NCBI GenBank assembly: GCA_013365325.1
Contig: JABVXV010000001.1
Coordinates: forward strand, 682,001-746,000
Direction: 5' to 3'
Length of the DNA stretch: 64,000 nt
Source: Dipetalonema caudispina
Taxonomy: Eukaryota > Nematoda > Chromadorea > Rhabditida > Onchocercidae
Shown here: in pieces, positions 1 to 13,700 of the stretch
Layout: the number at the start of each line of letters is the position of its first letter
Position numbering within the stretch: the first letter of the stretch is position 1
The notes under the pieces: model-generated
What the model was told of the DNA's origin: nothing
Seen by the model: only the letters and a program-made list of their open reading frames with translations
Database searches by the model: none
Position numbers and translations under genes: made by a program

Positions 1-1587
1 ATGTGATGATTGTTAAATTATCGATATGCATATCATGCTTGTCACTCTCCATCTTCTTGAAAGAGATATTTCATTTTATTGTTCTTGCATATTCTTTTTC
101 TTTCGATCTTGCCAGGAAATTTTGTTGTCATCGGTCATTTAGAGACACGTACACATATCTTTTAGTTTATTATTTTTATAATATTAAAATGTTTAGTTAT
201 ACTTATTGCTAGAATATTTCGGCTAATCCAACGATTACTAGCACTAAGTTCATTTGGGTGCATTTTTATAAAATTCATTCCTTCAACCGATACACAAAAT
301 ATTGTCGGTTTAGCGATTTGCCTTTTGTAATTGATTGTTTAAATTAAACAATTTAAGTTTTTTAATTGAATTAACAGCTACTAACGAATTAGTGGTACTT
401 TACTAATCAATTAACTCCATCCATTATCATCAAGTCACTTAAGTTTCATTTCGTAGCGCATAGCGGGAGATGAATACCGCTTTCAAATCCATCTTTGTCT
501 CTTCTGTACTTCAATTGACGATTAAGATCGAAATATTTTTCACGAGCTGCTCTTAAAAAATCAGTGAGAGCGTATTTTTAGAATATTCCAAATACCGGGT
601 TTGACCAGTCATGACCACATCTATTCACGTTGATGATAGACTAAGAATTATGCGTGAAAAAAAGTTGAAATCTGAAAGATTGTTCAAAAGAGATGTAAAT
701 GCAGCAGGAAGAGGGCGATCGATGAAGTAATCTTCATCAGAACATCTCCTACCACAAATGAATTTGATCTCATCTTCGAAATTTGTGACAATTGTATCAG
801 CTGTGATAAATGATATCAATACAACAAAGAGAGTTGCTAATACAGAGAATTACTTCGTAGAAATTTTTTTCGTAACGTTGAAAGGTTTTCAGAAACTAAA
901 TATATGACGATGAGAACAAAGCCTATCTTATCTGAAGTTTGTCATATTCAAAATTATCATTACTTTGTATCGAACCGATGATATTTCAAAGTGGATTGAA
1001 CTTAATGCTTACGGAAATTTGGTGACACAAGTATATGAAAGTTCCTTCTTGATGGTCAAATTTAAATTTTACAAGAAGTATTTCTCAAAACACGCAAATG
1101 ATATTTGAATAATAAATTAAAGTATTTTTTACCTCAACAAGTAGACAATAATAAGTTCAAAACATTTTATTGCATGGATCCAACTTCTTTATTGTTTATT
1201 CAATGAGTAATACTTTTTCGATATGACTACAATATCAATGCAATAAGGAATTTATGTCAGGAGCAGTAATCTATAAAATAAATTTATTTAGATATCAGTG
1301 TTTCAACTAGTAATTCCTATAAAGTTTATGTCTCAGTGATAATTCACATAGTTATCCATATTAAATGAAATGATTTCCTAACCAAATTTTGAAATATAGC
1401 TGTAGGTATTTGAGTCTTCGATATTTGAATGCTAATTTTGCAAAAACGGAAATTTGCTCCAGAAAATTTCAGCTTTGAATAAAAAGCGAAAAAGAATTTA
1501 CAAGTGAACATTCAAACATCCGAAAGTTATATTTGTATAATTTGAACTGCCAGGCACATTGTTCACTTATAAACTTTAGAGAAGAAG
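1..1587. other. AT-rich region without a supported gene
   Basis: This stretch is strongly AT-rich with no gene that can be supported. The only coding-like signal lies around 611-1110, where pieces of open frame on the + strand are interrupted by an in-frame TAA near 728 and by a shift of frame near 975. It is described as a finding, not as a gene. A minus-strand frame over 625-837 is also open but has no ATG at its front. Confidence 0.5.
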
Positions 1588-2126
1588 GATGTTTAATTTT
1601 TTAAAACACGAGAGCATATTTATAAGTGAATATTTTAGAGGCTTCAGTCTAGCAATTTAAGGGTACCATTACGATGTTTAAGCTAATTAATAACCAATCA
1701 TAATCCTCTTAACCTTTCAAATAATGCAAAAAGACATTCAGTTGTTTAACATCACGGCAGTTTAAAGCAATTAGCTATTCAAAATCTTCCTGTGTCGTTA
1801 ATTTAGATGACAATTCTATCCGGAATAAAGCTAAACTCATTAAGGAAATTTTTTATCTAGCTGTGAAAAGCAGCATTCTGTGGAGACAGTAATGATGATA
1901 TTAAAGATCGGAAGAATTATCATTCGACTACTTCACTGTTTTTGAAATTGAATGCTATATTTCGAATCAGTGATATTCAATTTTTAAGAGCTATTTGTGT
2001 TCTGTCATGGAACATCTTACAAAAAAAATCCATCTGTGATTTAAAAATATAGAAATTTTGCCATTTAATGAAAATTTGACATGTACGAATATAATGCATT
2101 AGCATTACGTCAAGTGTTCGGAAATG
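1588..2126 (-). repeat. Inverted repeat copy A carrying a broken exon
   Basis: Read on the minus strand, this segment matches 18283-18807 over its whole length with only scattered differences and small indels. It includes an exon-like block (1877-1714 on the minus strand) b bounded by a CCACAG acceptor and an AAAG/GTTAAG donor. In this copy the exon block is 164 nt against 160 nt in the other copy. It carries a TAG near its start, a 4-nt length difference that shifts the frame, and another TAG where the other copy has CAG. It is therefore a decayed copy. The flanks beyond about 1588 and 2126 no longer align. It may be a segmental duplicate of an exon of a gene elsewhere, or a dispersed element that captured one. 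Confidence 0.85.
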
Positions 2127-5100
2127 TTATATGCGTAAGTAAGAACTCATTGAATATTTTATCTTTTTCCGTTTATTTTCATTTCTCAAAAAATTTTTAG
2201 ATGACTTTACGAAAAGATTTCGCATTGATTGGAGTGCTTTTATATTTTTAATTATTTCCATTCCTTTACACAAATGGTATTTGAAAGGATTACAAAAGGA
2301 ATTCAAACTGATCCACTTTTTATGAAAACTTTTTAACAACAGAACTTCTAAAAATTAAACAGATATAATATATATACTTTGAAAAATCATTTTCGCGATT
2401 AAATATTCATCGTAACTAATTCATATAGGATTTGTATTAACTATCTTTTTCCATAATTAGGATAATTATTGGGTATAAAAATGCAGCCTCAATGAAAGAT
2501 AAATCATAATTACAATATCTTTGAACAGGTATAACTTTAAAACGATATTATGATATGAACAAAGTTTTAATGAAATCCTTTTTTTTTCTTCATACTCAAT
2601 TCTTACTCCATTCGTTTAATTTTGAAATGACTATTCATATTTACTGATGAAATGCCAAGTCATACGTATGTGAAGGTACATTCAAATAATAAAATAACGA
2701 CTATTTATTTGATAGTTTTAGTGAATTTTATGGAAAACTTGCTAATTCTTGAAGATTACTCAAATTATTTCATTCTCTTTATTTAAAGTGAGAAGTTTTT
2801 CTTTTAATTGAAATGATGGAAATTGTTTGATAGAAAGTTGTTTGAAAAGAAACATGTAAATTAATTTCGAATAGTAAGTATCAGGAATAACGAAAGCATG
2901 GAAGTCTTGAATTGGGAAGTATTTCTGAATGAATAGATCCTTGGATTTATTTTTGAAATGAGTATGGAAATGAAGAGACATTTTTGCCATTGTTTTTATA
3001 TTCATATTATATGGTTCAATTCATCAGTCCATCTTGAAAAGATAATGAGATTACTTCTGGTGACTTGGGATCATCAGTTCTTATTGGCCTAATCATTATA
3101 TTAGCCAAATCGCAAAGCCAGAATAAGACTTAAAATAATTCTTCTTGCTTGCTACGTTTTCACAGATATTTTTTAGGGGATTTCTCTTTGTTAACACTTG
3201 ACAATTTTTTCATCCTTATCAGAAATTATTCTTATCACCAAGACTACTACTGGTAGTATTTAAAATGCAGAATGAAACTTCAGTTTGTTTTAAGCCATGG
3301 GACTCCATGTTTTGATACTGTCCCACCAATAATGTGATAACTAAAATCTCTTCATTGTTTAATACGGTGCAAATTAAAATTGTCTTATCAGCTTGGGCAA
3401 TCAGATGAGCATTAAAGGTAAACCAGTAATCAGTTATACTTCAAATTATATTCTTTATTTAATGGAAAAGCAGTTAAAATATGATTTCTTTAACAAGACA
3501 AATTTTCATCAGAGCAAAAGATCCATGTTATGCACTTTCCAAATGTCTAATGTGCAAAATTCCTGTGTATTAGGCGGTCTTCCTTAAGAACTTGTCAATT
3601 ATTCAAATTTTAAATACTCATACTCCTAATTATCTTGCTAAATATGTCTAACACAAGTTTTATGAAGCATTGAGATGAGCATAACTTCTGCATGATATTG
3701 ATATAAGTGATTTGTGGATGAATTAGGTAGAATTTCCAGTCGGTACAGATCGGATAACTATTGGTAGATATTTGCTTGTTCTTAATTTTATGGCTCTAAG
3801 CTTTAATTACCTCATTTCTTTCGAAGTTGAAGACGAAACAGCTCTTTGTCATATTATTATTTATCACAGGTACCTATACCAGTAACAAACTAACTGAAAA
3901 TGATGTATGGCTTTCGTTTAATTGAAAAAATTTTTAAAAAAATCCAAAATTTCCAATATTTCTTCTTCTAAAAATCAATATACAATTTTCTGCATATGAT
4001 TTTAGTCCAGCGTATTGGGAAACATTTACTTGTTGAGCTAAGATACAATTACTTCATTTCATACCTACCATTCGGGTCGAGTTCTATCAGCAAATCTTCA
4101 TGTACCTCTTAAACTTAAGTATGGACAATGTGTTTACTTGAAAATTTTCAGTAGTTTAATTTTCAGATTAGCCAACTTGAACCGTCATTTACATAGCATA
4201 TCTTCCGACGGTGTTGTTCATGTAGGTCTCTATACAAGCCTGATCAAGTAAGTTTGTAGCGTCAACTGACAAATCAATTATTTTTCATCCGCCACTTATC
4301 GATTAAACAAGTCGTTAGTAACTCGAATCATCTGATCTTAGTTGATTAGCACATAAATAATAGTGTCCATTTTGAATTGAACTCCTACTGACATGAAATA
4401 CGACGTCTACTTTGATAATATCAAGTGATTACCGTTCTTTTTCCTTTTTCTCAAATATACACATTCGATTTTGTGAACAATCTATTTGAAAGTCCATTCA
4501 TAAAGCTAAATGGGATAATACATTTCTCACTTTATTATGGACTCTGAATTCTTATGGCCAAGTTATAAGCATCACAATTAATGCAATGTTTATAACTGCT
4601 AACATATGCAAGTCGATGATAGCAAGCATGCATGCTTTATGCTGAATACATTTCATGGCAATTTTAGTGCCACCACTTGCTAATATACTTCTATTATTCA
4701 TTTTGTGTTATAGAATAAGGCTGTTTACTCTTCACAGATGCGAAAGAATTTAAAGAAGTTAGAAGCGTATAATTTTTGATTCTCATAAAACATATGCTAT
4801 ACTTCCCTATCTCTCTTTATTCTTTCCGCATCTGTAAACATCGGCATTTGACAATTAACTATTAAAAAAAAAAAAAAATGGAAATCTAAAAAAAACTTAT
4901 ATGGGCATATCATTGTTCCGATCGCATGACGGAGGACCGATAGGAAAATAATGGATGAAATATTGGGCAAAGAAATGAACGTAAGTTTTCTGATCATTTC
5001 ACAAATGTGGTAATGCTTCGATTATCTCACCACCTTCGGTTCTTAAAATTTATGGTTTTAATTTCAATTTCAATTTGAGTAAATTTAAATTGCCTAAAAT

Positions 5101-5978
5101 AAATATATTTAAAAAGATTCCGTAAAATAATAATATTACCTTTAGCTTACTCTATCTACATGAGTGTTTTCCAATAACAGGGAAGAATTTCATTTGACCG
5201 AGTTTGGTTTTATATGTTATTATTTTGCTTAACAAATCTGAGACAAGTTAAAAATGCCTCATTTATCATTTTACCATGATACACTAAATTTTCAAAAAAC
5301 CGCGGAATTCACCGACATGCCAAAAATTTGAACCATTGCAATGCATGTGTTAGTTCATGTCATTCAACCGATTATCATAGGTTTAGCCGCGGGAAGAGAA
5401 TAAATAAAATTTTGAATTCAAAACTAACCTTTCACAAGAGTTGTAATTTTTTAGTAACAAAACACTATCTGATTTTAACATTGAGCAACTTAAACAATCG
5501 AAATAAAAAGCATCAAAGAAAAAGGAATGACTCATTGCTTCTGGCTGAAATGTAAACTTTAAGACATTTTCTGAAAATATTAATGAAATAATGTTTCCAT
5601 TATATTAAAGTCTATTAATCGTTAAGAAAAACATAAACATGGTATAGTTTCAATTCTTGAAATGAAAAATGTCATCAACTTCTGAGTGAATCTTTCAAAA
5701 TTCTTTTAAAAAATAAAATTTTAATGATTTGTAGCATAGATTGATTTCCTTATATAAGTATAATTAGTATAATCGTGGACTTGAAAAGGTCACATAAGAT
5801 TATTCAATTAAAAACAATCGAAAATAATTTGGAAAGTGGTGAGAAGGGTTAGGATCAAATGTCTATTTCCTCTAATGAGGTAGAAAATTATCAACTCTCA
5901 ATGTTCTTATAAGATAACAGTGAAATTTTTTTTGTTTTTTCTTGTTAAAGGAGGTATTTAATTCATCATTTCTCTGAC
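2127..5978. other. AT-rich intergenic sequence
   Basis: No supported gene was found. Two minus-strand frames (2339-2127 and 3005-2760, 70 and 81 codons) are open but lack recognisable motifs, splice context or coding-like composition on which to call them. The rest is AT-rich with A and T runs. Confidence 0.5.
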
Positions 5979-6561
5979 TTAAATTGATTTCTCTTCTTCT
6001 CTTCCTAAAAAAATTTTTGCAATCAATTGTTTGTCAGGTCAATGACATAATCTATACAGTTATTGTCGTACAGATACTTTACTTACCATTAAACTGCACA
6101 AATTTCTGATCCCTTTTCACGTTCCTGAAAAGATTTGACTGGATGAAGCTATTTCCGGATTTCTGTGATATGCAATTATCAATTTGTGTAATTTTACTCC
6201 TCTGTTGAACATTCTTTGAAATATAATAAAAATTACAAACATCATTGATTGAAGGATAGAGAAGGATGAGCAGTTGTTCTCCAATTTTCTTGTCAATATC
6301 GTCTTTCCTCCTCTTCAACATTTCTATTTTTCTGCCAAATTTTGTTTCATAAATATTTGTAATATATTCATGAATTTTATACCAGAAATTATCTGTAAAT
6401 TCATAGATCTAAAATTGAATTCAAAAAAAAATTTTTTTTAAATCAATGATTGGATAAGAAATTTGCAGTGCCTAAAAGCATTACTGTCATATTTGATGTC
6501 ATAATTAAGGTATTCTCCCCTATGTTCATCAAGCGACAAGAGCCTTCTTTTTATCAGGCAT
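5979..6561 (-). CDS. Lysine-rich protein gene or pseudogene, 5' end unresolved
   Basis: I do not recognise the family. Three minus-strand exons join in phase: 6561(?)-6485, 6392-6087 and 6004-5979, with donors gtaatg and a perfect gtaagt, and acceptors TTTACAG and TTTTTTAG. The middle exon encodes about 101 residues rich in Lys, Ile and Asn, starting NFWYKIHEYITNIYETKFGR. It has a charged, probably helical stretch (KRRKDDIDKKIGEQ) and no membrane segment. The last exon adds REEEKSI and a stop. The first exon is the problem: the frame that joins the rest has no ATG. The ATG at 6561-6559 is in a frame one base off, separated by a run of five A, so a single-base indel in that run would repair it. 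It is either a recent pseudogene, a sequence error, or a gene whose true first exon I missed. Confidence 0.5.
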
Positions 6562-9500
6562 TGAATTATATGAATTTTTATGGACAATTAGATTTTCACG
6601 AGTAAACATTAAAATAAATGAAAATTATCGAGTTGAAAAATTCCTCTATCTTTTAGTAAACTTTTGAATTCAATTTAAAGTTTTATAGAGCAAATTAAAA
6701 GCTTCCTGAAACTGAAACTTTAATAAACTATATTGCTGAACAAGAAAGATTAATAATTTAGCTAAAAAAAATCGATACCATTTTCATTCTTTCCTATTTG
6801 TAACTAATTTTTATATTTTTAAATTTTCTCTTTATTTAAATTTAGACTTATCTTTTCTTATCAAATCATACTCTTTCACCAACATTTTTGTGTGATCCAA
6901 ACGAAAAGTATTGAGTTTCATTTCATAAAGTGAACTAAATGATGAAGTGTATTTGTGAGAAATTTAAAGTTACGCCGATATCTTCTCCTTTATTTCTCCT
7001 ATTGAAAAGAGCAGAAGAAGAAACTCTAACGGTCCAACAGATCAGAGGATTTTGTAAAAAGACTTTAAATCTGGTTTAAATGATAACAGTTCTACATTAC
7101 CTTGCCTCATTTTCCACATATTATGAAATGAACCATCTCATCATACCGGTTCCGGTCAATCTATCAATGCATATAAGCTTAAATTCTCCATCATTCAATG
7201 CTTTTTGAAGGATGTTGACGTATGATGAATGAAATCTTAGGAGTAGAATATTTAAGGGTAGCGATATCGATTCTTCTAGCTAGAAACCTTCATGATAGAT
7301 GATGGATGCCTACTTTTTTGTTGCAACTCATTCCTTCTTTCTCTCCTCTCCTTCCCTTCTACAGGATTGATGCTACATTTCAAAGATTTTCAAACTACCA
7401 CTGTTTTTCTTTTATTTTTTACTGCTAATTCTTCATCATTTATTTACTCATTTTTTAAAATATTTCATAGATATCATTTTTGAAATTTTGATATTTTCTA
7501 TTAATTCCTTTGTGGAACATTCTTTCCCCCTAGGATTTCTAGGATTAGACTAAAGGCTAATAAATTTTAGAATAACTTTCATTCGTGAGGAAATTCTTTT
7601 AAAACTTAGAAGATTTTTTTAATTGCTTAATGCTCAATTATTGATAAAATTTTCCATTCAATTAATAAACAATAATTTCCTAACTTTGCTTGTTATACTC
7701 TTATCTCGTTATTAGCAATTATCTTAAAAGTTGTCTTCATGTGAAGAGGTTACATCATCAGTTGATACTTCTGATAAATATCATTAATCAAAATTATATT
7801 ATTTTCCAGTAGGGATATTTAATTATAATTAATGGTTTTCCTTCACACTGATTATCGTCGCTTTATCATCTAGTTAGGATGTTTTCTCTTCATATTGGCA
7901 GTGTATGGCTGATATTTGAGGCCAAACGTTTGCCTTTCCCTTTTGATCATTAATCATTTCATTAAATCCTTGGCTTACAATCTAGCAGCAACTCAATGGT
8001 GCAATTAGAGCCAATTGTCAATTTATTACTGATTTACTTTTAAATCTTCCTTTTTTCAGTTCCAAGTAATCAATTCATCATTTACGTTGTTTTTCAACAC
8101 TTATCACTCAATATGCTTTCTTCCTTGCATCTCTTCTTTCCTGCTTACCATTGGAGTACTACGAAATATAGAGAAAGGGAAGCAATTTATTGTTGTTGTT
8201 GTTTGTTAGTTTCCGTTTACAGAGAGATCGATAAACTGCTAGTATACTTGATAGGAAAAGTGTTGACATGATGATCGTTGTAGTTAGTATCAATGAGTGG
8301 TACTTGCTGTTATCAAACGGATAGATAGTGGATCTACGTTGTTGGAGTAAATGGAAGGAAGAGAAAAAGTGAAATAAATAGAAGACACACACTGAAATTG
8401 TGATTCGTTTCACAATTGCATTTTACTGATGACAATCAACTCTATGGATTGGATGCTATGACACTTTTTGAGTCCATGTATGTACTGATCAGTCGATGGG
8501 ACATTGTTGTTTTGTAAAATCATCACTCATTCCATTTAATGATTTTCATTCAGTTCTCTTTCTCTTTTTTTTTTTCGCAATGATAATAGTTATAAGTAAT
8601 GATAATGATTATAATAATGAAAGATAGTGATAGTAACAGGGATCACTTTAAACAGATTGATAACAAATGATGATAAGGATAGTAGTAATGATAATGATAC
8701 TCTTCAACTTTGATAGCTCTCTGTACAGTTTTGATTGATTGCGAAACAGTGACAATATTTTGATTATTAGCTTATAATAAATTTAATAAGACTCAATTCG
8801 GGACATTTTGTTGGCCTTGTTAATAGAAGATGGATGACTCATCTGGCTTCTTTTCTCCTTTTGCTTCTTCCACATTCTTCAAGAAAAAAATGGTTTTTTT
8901 TGGTTGATGATTTATCGTTTAAAGAGATTGAAAAATCCGTTCATTGTTGAACTGTTGTTGAAATTACATCAATTTCCCAATCCCATTATTTGCATATATT
9001 TCAAATCATTACTAGTATTCTAAATTAGGGAAGAAATACATTCCTGAAACAAATACATTAAATGAATGACTCATCCATCAAAATAATGAATGTAAATCAT
9101 TGAAGCTGGTCCTGAATTTAATAAAAGCTATAGCACAAGCAAAATTCAATGGACTGTGTAGGTTGTGGAAAAATTGAATGATGCAACAACAACCATTGTG
9201 GTAAAAGAAAATCAAAAATTTCATTTGTTAAATGTCTTGAAAAGATTAAAGAGCAGAAGTGTTAGTTGAGTTTCAATACTTTTTCTCATTATAAATTGGA
9301 TCTGTTCTGATTCTGGGTAAGAATGTATGTACAAAGATAAATTGTTAAAGTATCACCTAGAATTCCTGATTTAAATACATTCATCATATGTAATTTCAAG
9401 TAAAAATCTTTAATTTCATTTCTTATATAAATAGTTCAATATTGTTAGTATGTAAGAGTAAATATAAGATGTAATCCCTTATCGCATAATGGTTAGTAAC

Positions 9501-10079
9501 AATATTTGCTTTTCTTTCAAATAATATTAGCGGATTTTTTCATTAATCGCTTGTTAATCTCTCTTCTACACTTTACTATATATCAACAGATTTGAAATAA
9601 TTTTTCTATTCGATATAATTATTTCAGTTGCAGTTTCCCATTTCATTTTCCTGTTTCCATGCAAAAATATTTCCCTATTGGAAAATATCACTTATAATGA
9701 TTCATAGTTTCGCTTAACATCAAAAATGCTACCTTTTTTTGGTGATGGGAAAGGGATAGTGTTGGAATCATTTTTTTTTATTTGAGAAGAGAATACTGTT
9801 GTGTGAAATATTTACACTTAAATCAATCACTCACATTGATACATTTAGTATTTCCTTAATTAGGAATTTTAGACTAATTAAATAATTGTATATTCTGGTC
9901 GTTAAGTTGAGATATTAGTAAATGTTATTAGTGTACTGGTATCAACATTTGGTAGGTAAGCATAACTTCCACTGGTATATATATCGTAAACAATATGTAT
10001 GTAGTACATGTTTTACTAAAAAAACATGTTTTATCGGAAAGGTCGTTTATAAATGCACACCTGAGGTTGCACTTACTTT
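6562..10079. other. AT-rich intergenic sequence
   Basis: No supported gene. An open minus-strand frame at 8413-8159 encodes two hydrophobic stretches, but it starts at GTG and shows no splice or family support. The stretch around 8577-8700 is rich in GATAAT and GATGAT words. Confidence 0.5.
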
Positions 10080-10727
10080 CTGAAAGCATAATTGCAAAAT
10101 TGGCTGCATAACATTTGTGTCGTGGTTGTTGCTATCTGGTTATCCGTAAAGCTGTTATGATCAATCGGCTATTTCGGCCGAGTGGCGCCATTCGCCCAGC
10201 TATCAACTGCAGAAATATTACATTCTCACACACACGAACATACACACACACACACACACACATACATACATACATACATACACATTGGCAAAGAGAATGA
10301 AAGATACACACGGGGAAATACGTGAAGCGCATCTTGTCTGTGAAGATGAAGAAAGGATGATCGATTCCTAGCCTAGACTCTCAAGGCTAGCATTAGCTCT
10401 CTTGTCTTCCTTTAGGCTGGTTATTTTGAATTTCTCTGTGTTCATATGTATAGTTGCGCTCCTAAGGGAACAATATGCGTTTCCAATGGAGGTCTTTTTT
10501 ATAGGCCTTAATTCAAAAGTCATCTGTCTATCACTGATCTACAGTCGCGCTAACATTGAGGACCAAACGTTAAGAGCCAAATTGTGAATACAACCAATAA
10601 TCGTCACTCATTGTGGTAGACAGACTTATGCTTGTTGGTGCTGCTTCTTCTGGGAACGTAAATCATTACTGCGCAATATATATGTACATATATATTCTTT
10701 GCTGAATATTATTACTAGTCGTTAGAT
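10080..10727 (+). promoter_or_regulatory. Probable 5' flank of the SLC4 gene
   Basis: This block directly upstream of the SLC4 start codon contains an unusually GC-rich patch (about 10145-10210, with CGGCCGAGTGGCGCC) in an otherwise AT-rich region, followed by a CA/CATA microsatellite. A TTACTAG acceptor-like sequence lies about 10 bases before the ATG and could serve trans-splicing. Promoter function is inferred from position and composition only; no defined factor site was recognised. Confidence 0.3.
10225..10284. repeat. CA / CATA microsatellite
   Basis: Simple repeat of CA units passing into CATA units, roughly 450 bp upstream of the SLC4 start codon. Its reverse complement produces spurious open frames on both strands. 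Confidence 0.95.
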
Positions 10728-13700
10728 ATGTCGAATATGAAGGCTGATGGTGATGATGATGGTAATAATAGCAATAAAGGGTCATCAGTATCAGCATCAC
10801 CATCACCGCCACCGCCCCTAATATCCTCTTCGTTATCTTCCTCAAAGCAACAACCTACTGTTGTTAATGTAATCCCGCCACCAGCATCCGATGAAACGCA
10901 ACGTGCACCTCTCGCGGAACCTGAACAAACCGAGCATCATAACCTGAAACCTCGTGGAAGCATTTGGGATACTTATATTGAAATGAGTGATGTCACTGAA
11001 CGGAAACGGAGAATGACTCGTCATCTTGATAGTACTGAGCAGGAACAGCATCTGGCTTCTCTCGGTAAGATATCTTTTCATTAAATGATAACATTTTTCT
11101 ATATGTTCATAAATGCAGTAGGAATTATCAATTTACAATTCTTTAAATACCTCCATAATTATGCTTAATTCTGAGCTTTAAAGAAAATAAGAATGAGAAG
11201 CAATGTAATCGCCCAGCGCTATTTGGTTTTAAGTGATGTATATGTACGCCTCTGAAGGACATATTTCAGTTAGGAACTTAAAAGATTTGAAGAAAGTTGC
11301 CGGAAGAATTAGCATTCTTCCTGGCTACATTACTATTGCACTTTTTGTTGCCATTTTACTACTGAAAAAATTTCAAGGAAAATTGCAAAGATCTGGTCAG
11401 TAAGATAGAAGAATAAGTTTTTTTCAAACCATTCTTTTCAAATTCATCTCATTTTATTGTTATTTCGTCAGAGTAACCTTTGAACTATCCGTAAAACAAA
11501 TGCCAATTTTATTGTTTATATTGGCTTGAATTCATTCCTAGAGAAGATTATTTTCATCCCAATAATTCTCTCTTCTCTTATTTCCTCACACAAAAAAGTT
11601 TCGTTATTTGAAACAAAAGGAAGTCTCTGTCAAAATGTCTCGAGAATAACTCTTCAAAATAGTCATAACATCTTCTGGGAAAAGTATTACTTATGCTAGC
11701 TGCAAGATTTAAAAAATACATTGAAAATACCGACAAATGAGTCTTTTACTTTATTGAATCCAGTACCGCTAATAACCTTTTTAGCTCTCCTTGTTTGTAC
11801 CCACAAGTTTATGAGGTTAATTATAAATCATGTTTACATTAAATAAGCAAGAAGACGGCCAATTATTATGTGGTTAAAATAGTTTAAATTCGCTGCAAAT
11901 TTGTGGCCAAAATTTTCAGCTCCTGGCGCACGAGTGATGTTTCTGCTAAAAGAGCAAGATGAACTGCCAGCGTTATTCACGGAGATGGGTGAATTAACCC
12001 GTTCCGGAATGGTTGAAGAATGGCGTGAAACGGCCAGATGGGTGAAATTTGAAGAGGATGTCGAGGAAGGTGGTAATCGTTGGTCAAAACCACATGTGGC
12101 TACTCTCTCGCTGCATGCTCTTTTCCAGTTGCGCTCTTGTTTGATGAACGGTGTTATCATCATGGATTCTGAAGCGAAGGACTTTTCAGAACTTATTGGT
12201 ATTTTTTTTTCCAACAGATATGATTTCTTTTCATCAGACGAATTTAAAAAAATAAGTCGTAAAGTGCGCTTTTTTTTCAGAAGAGATTTTGGAACATTTA
12301 GTGGCAGCCAGGCAGTTAGGAGAGGCGGAAGTTGATGAAGTTCGTAATGTACTTTCTAAAAGGCATACTCATCAGTATGAACAGGTAATTTCTATTTTTT
12401 TGCTTATATTTATTAAAGAGGTAATGACGACCTCACGCAATTTACATCATTTTTCTACCAGTCTTTTCTTTCAATATCATTATGTTATCTTATCAACATA
12501 ACCTACGTTGCTACGGTAGTAGGAGTGGATAATCCTGCCGTAAGCAAATGACACAAAGGACAATGTGTTACAATCCTAGCTTAAGCATATGAAACAAAGA
12601 ACACGATGTTGCAATCATATTGTAAGCATATGAACAAAGGACAATGTGTCGCTATCGGATCCGATTCAAGTGTATCTTAACCACAGAAAACAAAGACGTG
12701 TTGTGTTGATATTTCATTTTAGACAAGGATGAGTATAAGTTAAATGATTTATGTTAACAATTTATAAGATGAATTGGCTCATTACGAAATGAAACATCAG
12801 TTACTTTAATTACAAGAAATGTATTATTCCTTCCTATTTCGCGAAGATACTACATATGCACTATGCAGCGGGCGTCTTTGCACGGCCTTTGAGTATGCAA
12901 TTAACGTTTTCCTCGTTTCTTCCTATCCTCTGAATGAACTTGTCGTTGTTTGCAATATGAATATGTTTGCTTTGACATTTATTTCTTTGTTTATCACTTA
13001 GATTTTTCAAGTGAAATCGAGATTTGAGCATTATAAAACCTTAGTAATAAATAATTTGAATTTCATATTCTCCAGTTTAATCTTCCGTGTCTGCTTTCAT
13101 GAGCTTGCCTGATTGTTTGTTTCTGATTCAAGTTCCTAATGAATTTAACAAAGATTGTTTGACGATTTAACAGTATTTGAACAGGAGCAGAGATGACTCT
13201 TATTTAAATTAAGAAATTTTGAAATTGGAAGAGTAGAAATCAAAGTAACGAGTGATATATCTCACCAATTAAGGCACGTGGAGCAGGAAATGGCAATGGC
13301 GCTTCGCAAAGTGGTTTCCTGAATGCAGTGCGCTCAATATCCGACATCGGTAAAACCTTTTCACATGGACGAAATCTTGGAAAGTTGCCGGAAGAGACAA
13401 TAAACGAAGATACTGAAACATCCTCAAAAACGCCAAATTTGAAATTACCAGAAGTAATTCTTTTTTTTTTCTTCCAAATTTGACATAAATATGTTTCACT
13501 ACAGAAAGTTTCTTAGATCGGTATTTTCAACTATTATGTATTATGTAAATTCATCGAACACCATATACTGTAACTGGCTTAGGACTGTATAGGGAGATGA
13601 CTGAAGGATATTTATTTGTAATAATGCGCTTCTTCTATTTAATCAATCAAAGATCAAAATCTCTGGATTATTAGAATTCATCATTTGAAGCTACTTTTCC

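Noticed and set aside
625..837. Minus-strand frame with a hydrophobic start and a CGRRC peptide that recalls an insulin-like chain
   Set aside because: It has no ATG, the cysteine pattern is incomplete and a stop precedes it in frame, so it is more likely the shadow of decayed + strand sequence.
10402..10587. Open frame upstream of SLC4
   Set aside because: It lies in the presumed promoter/leader region and has no ATG or splice partner leading into SLC4 exon 1.
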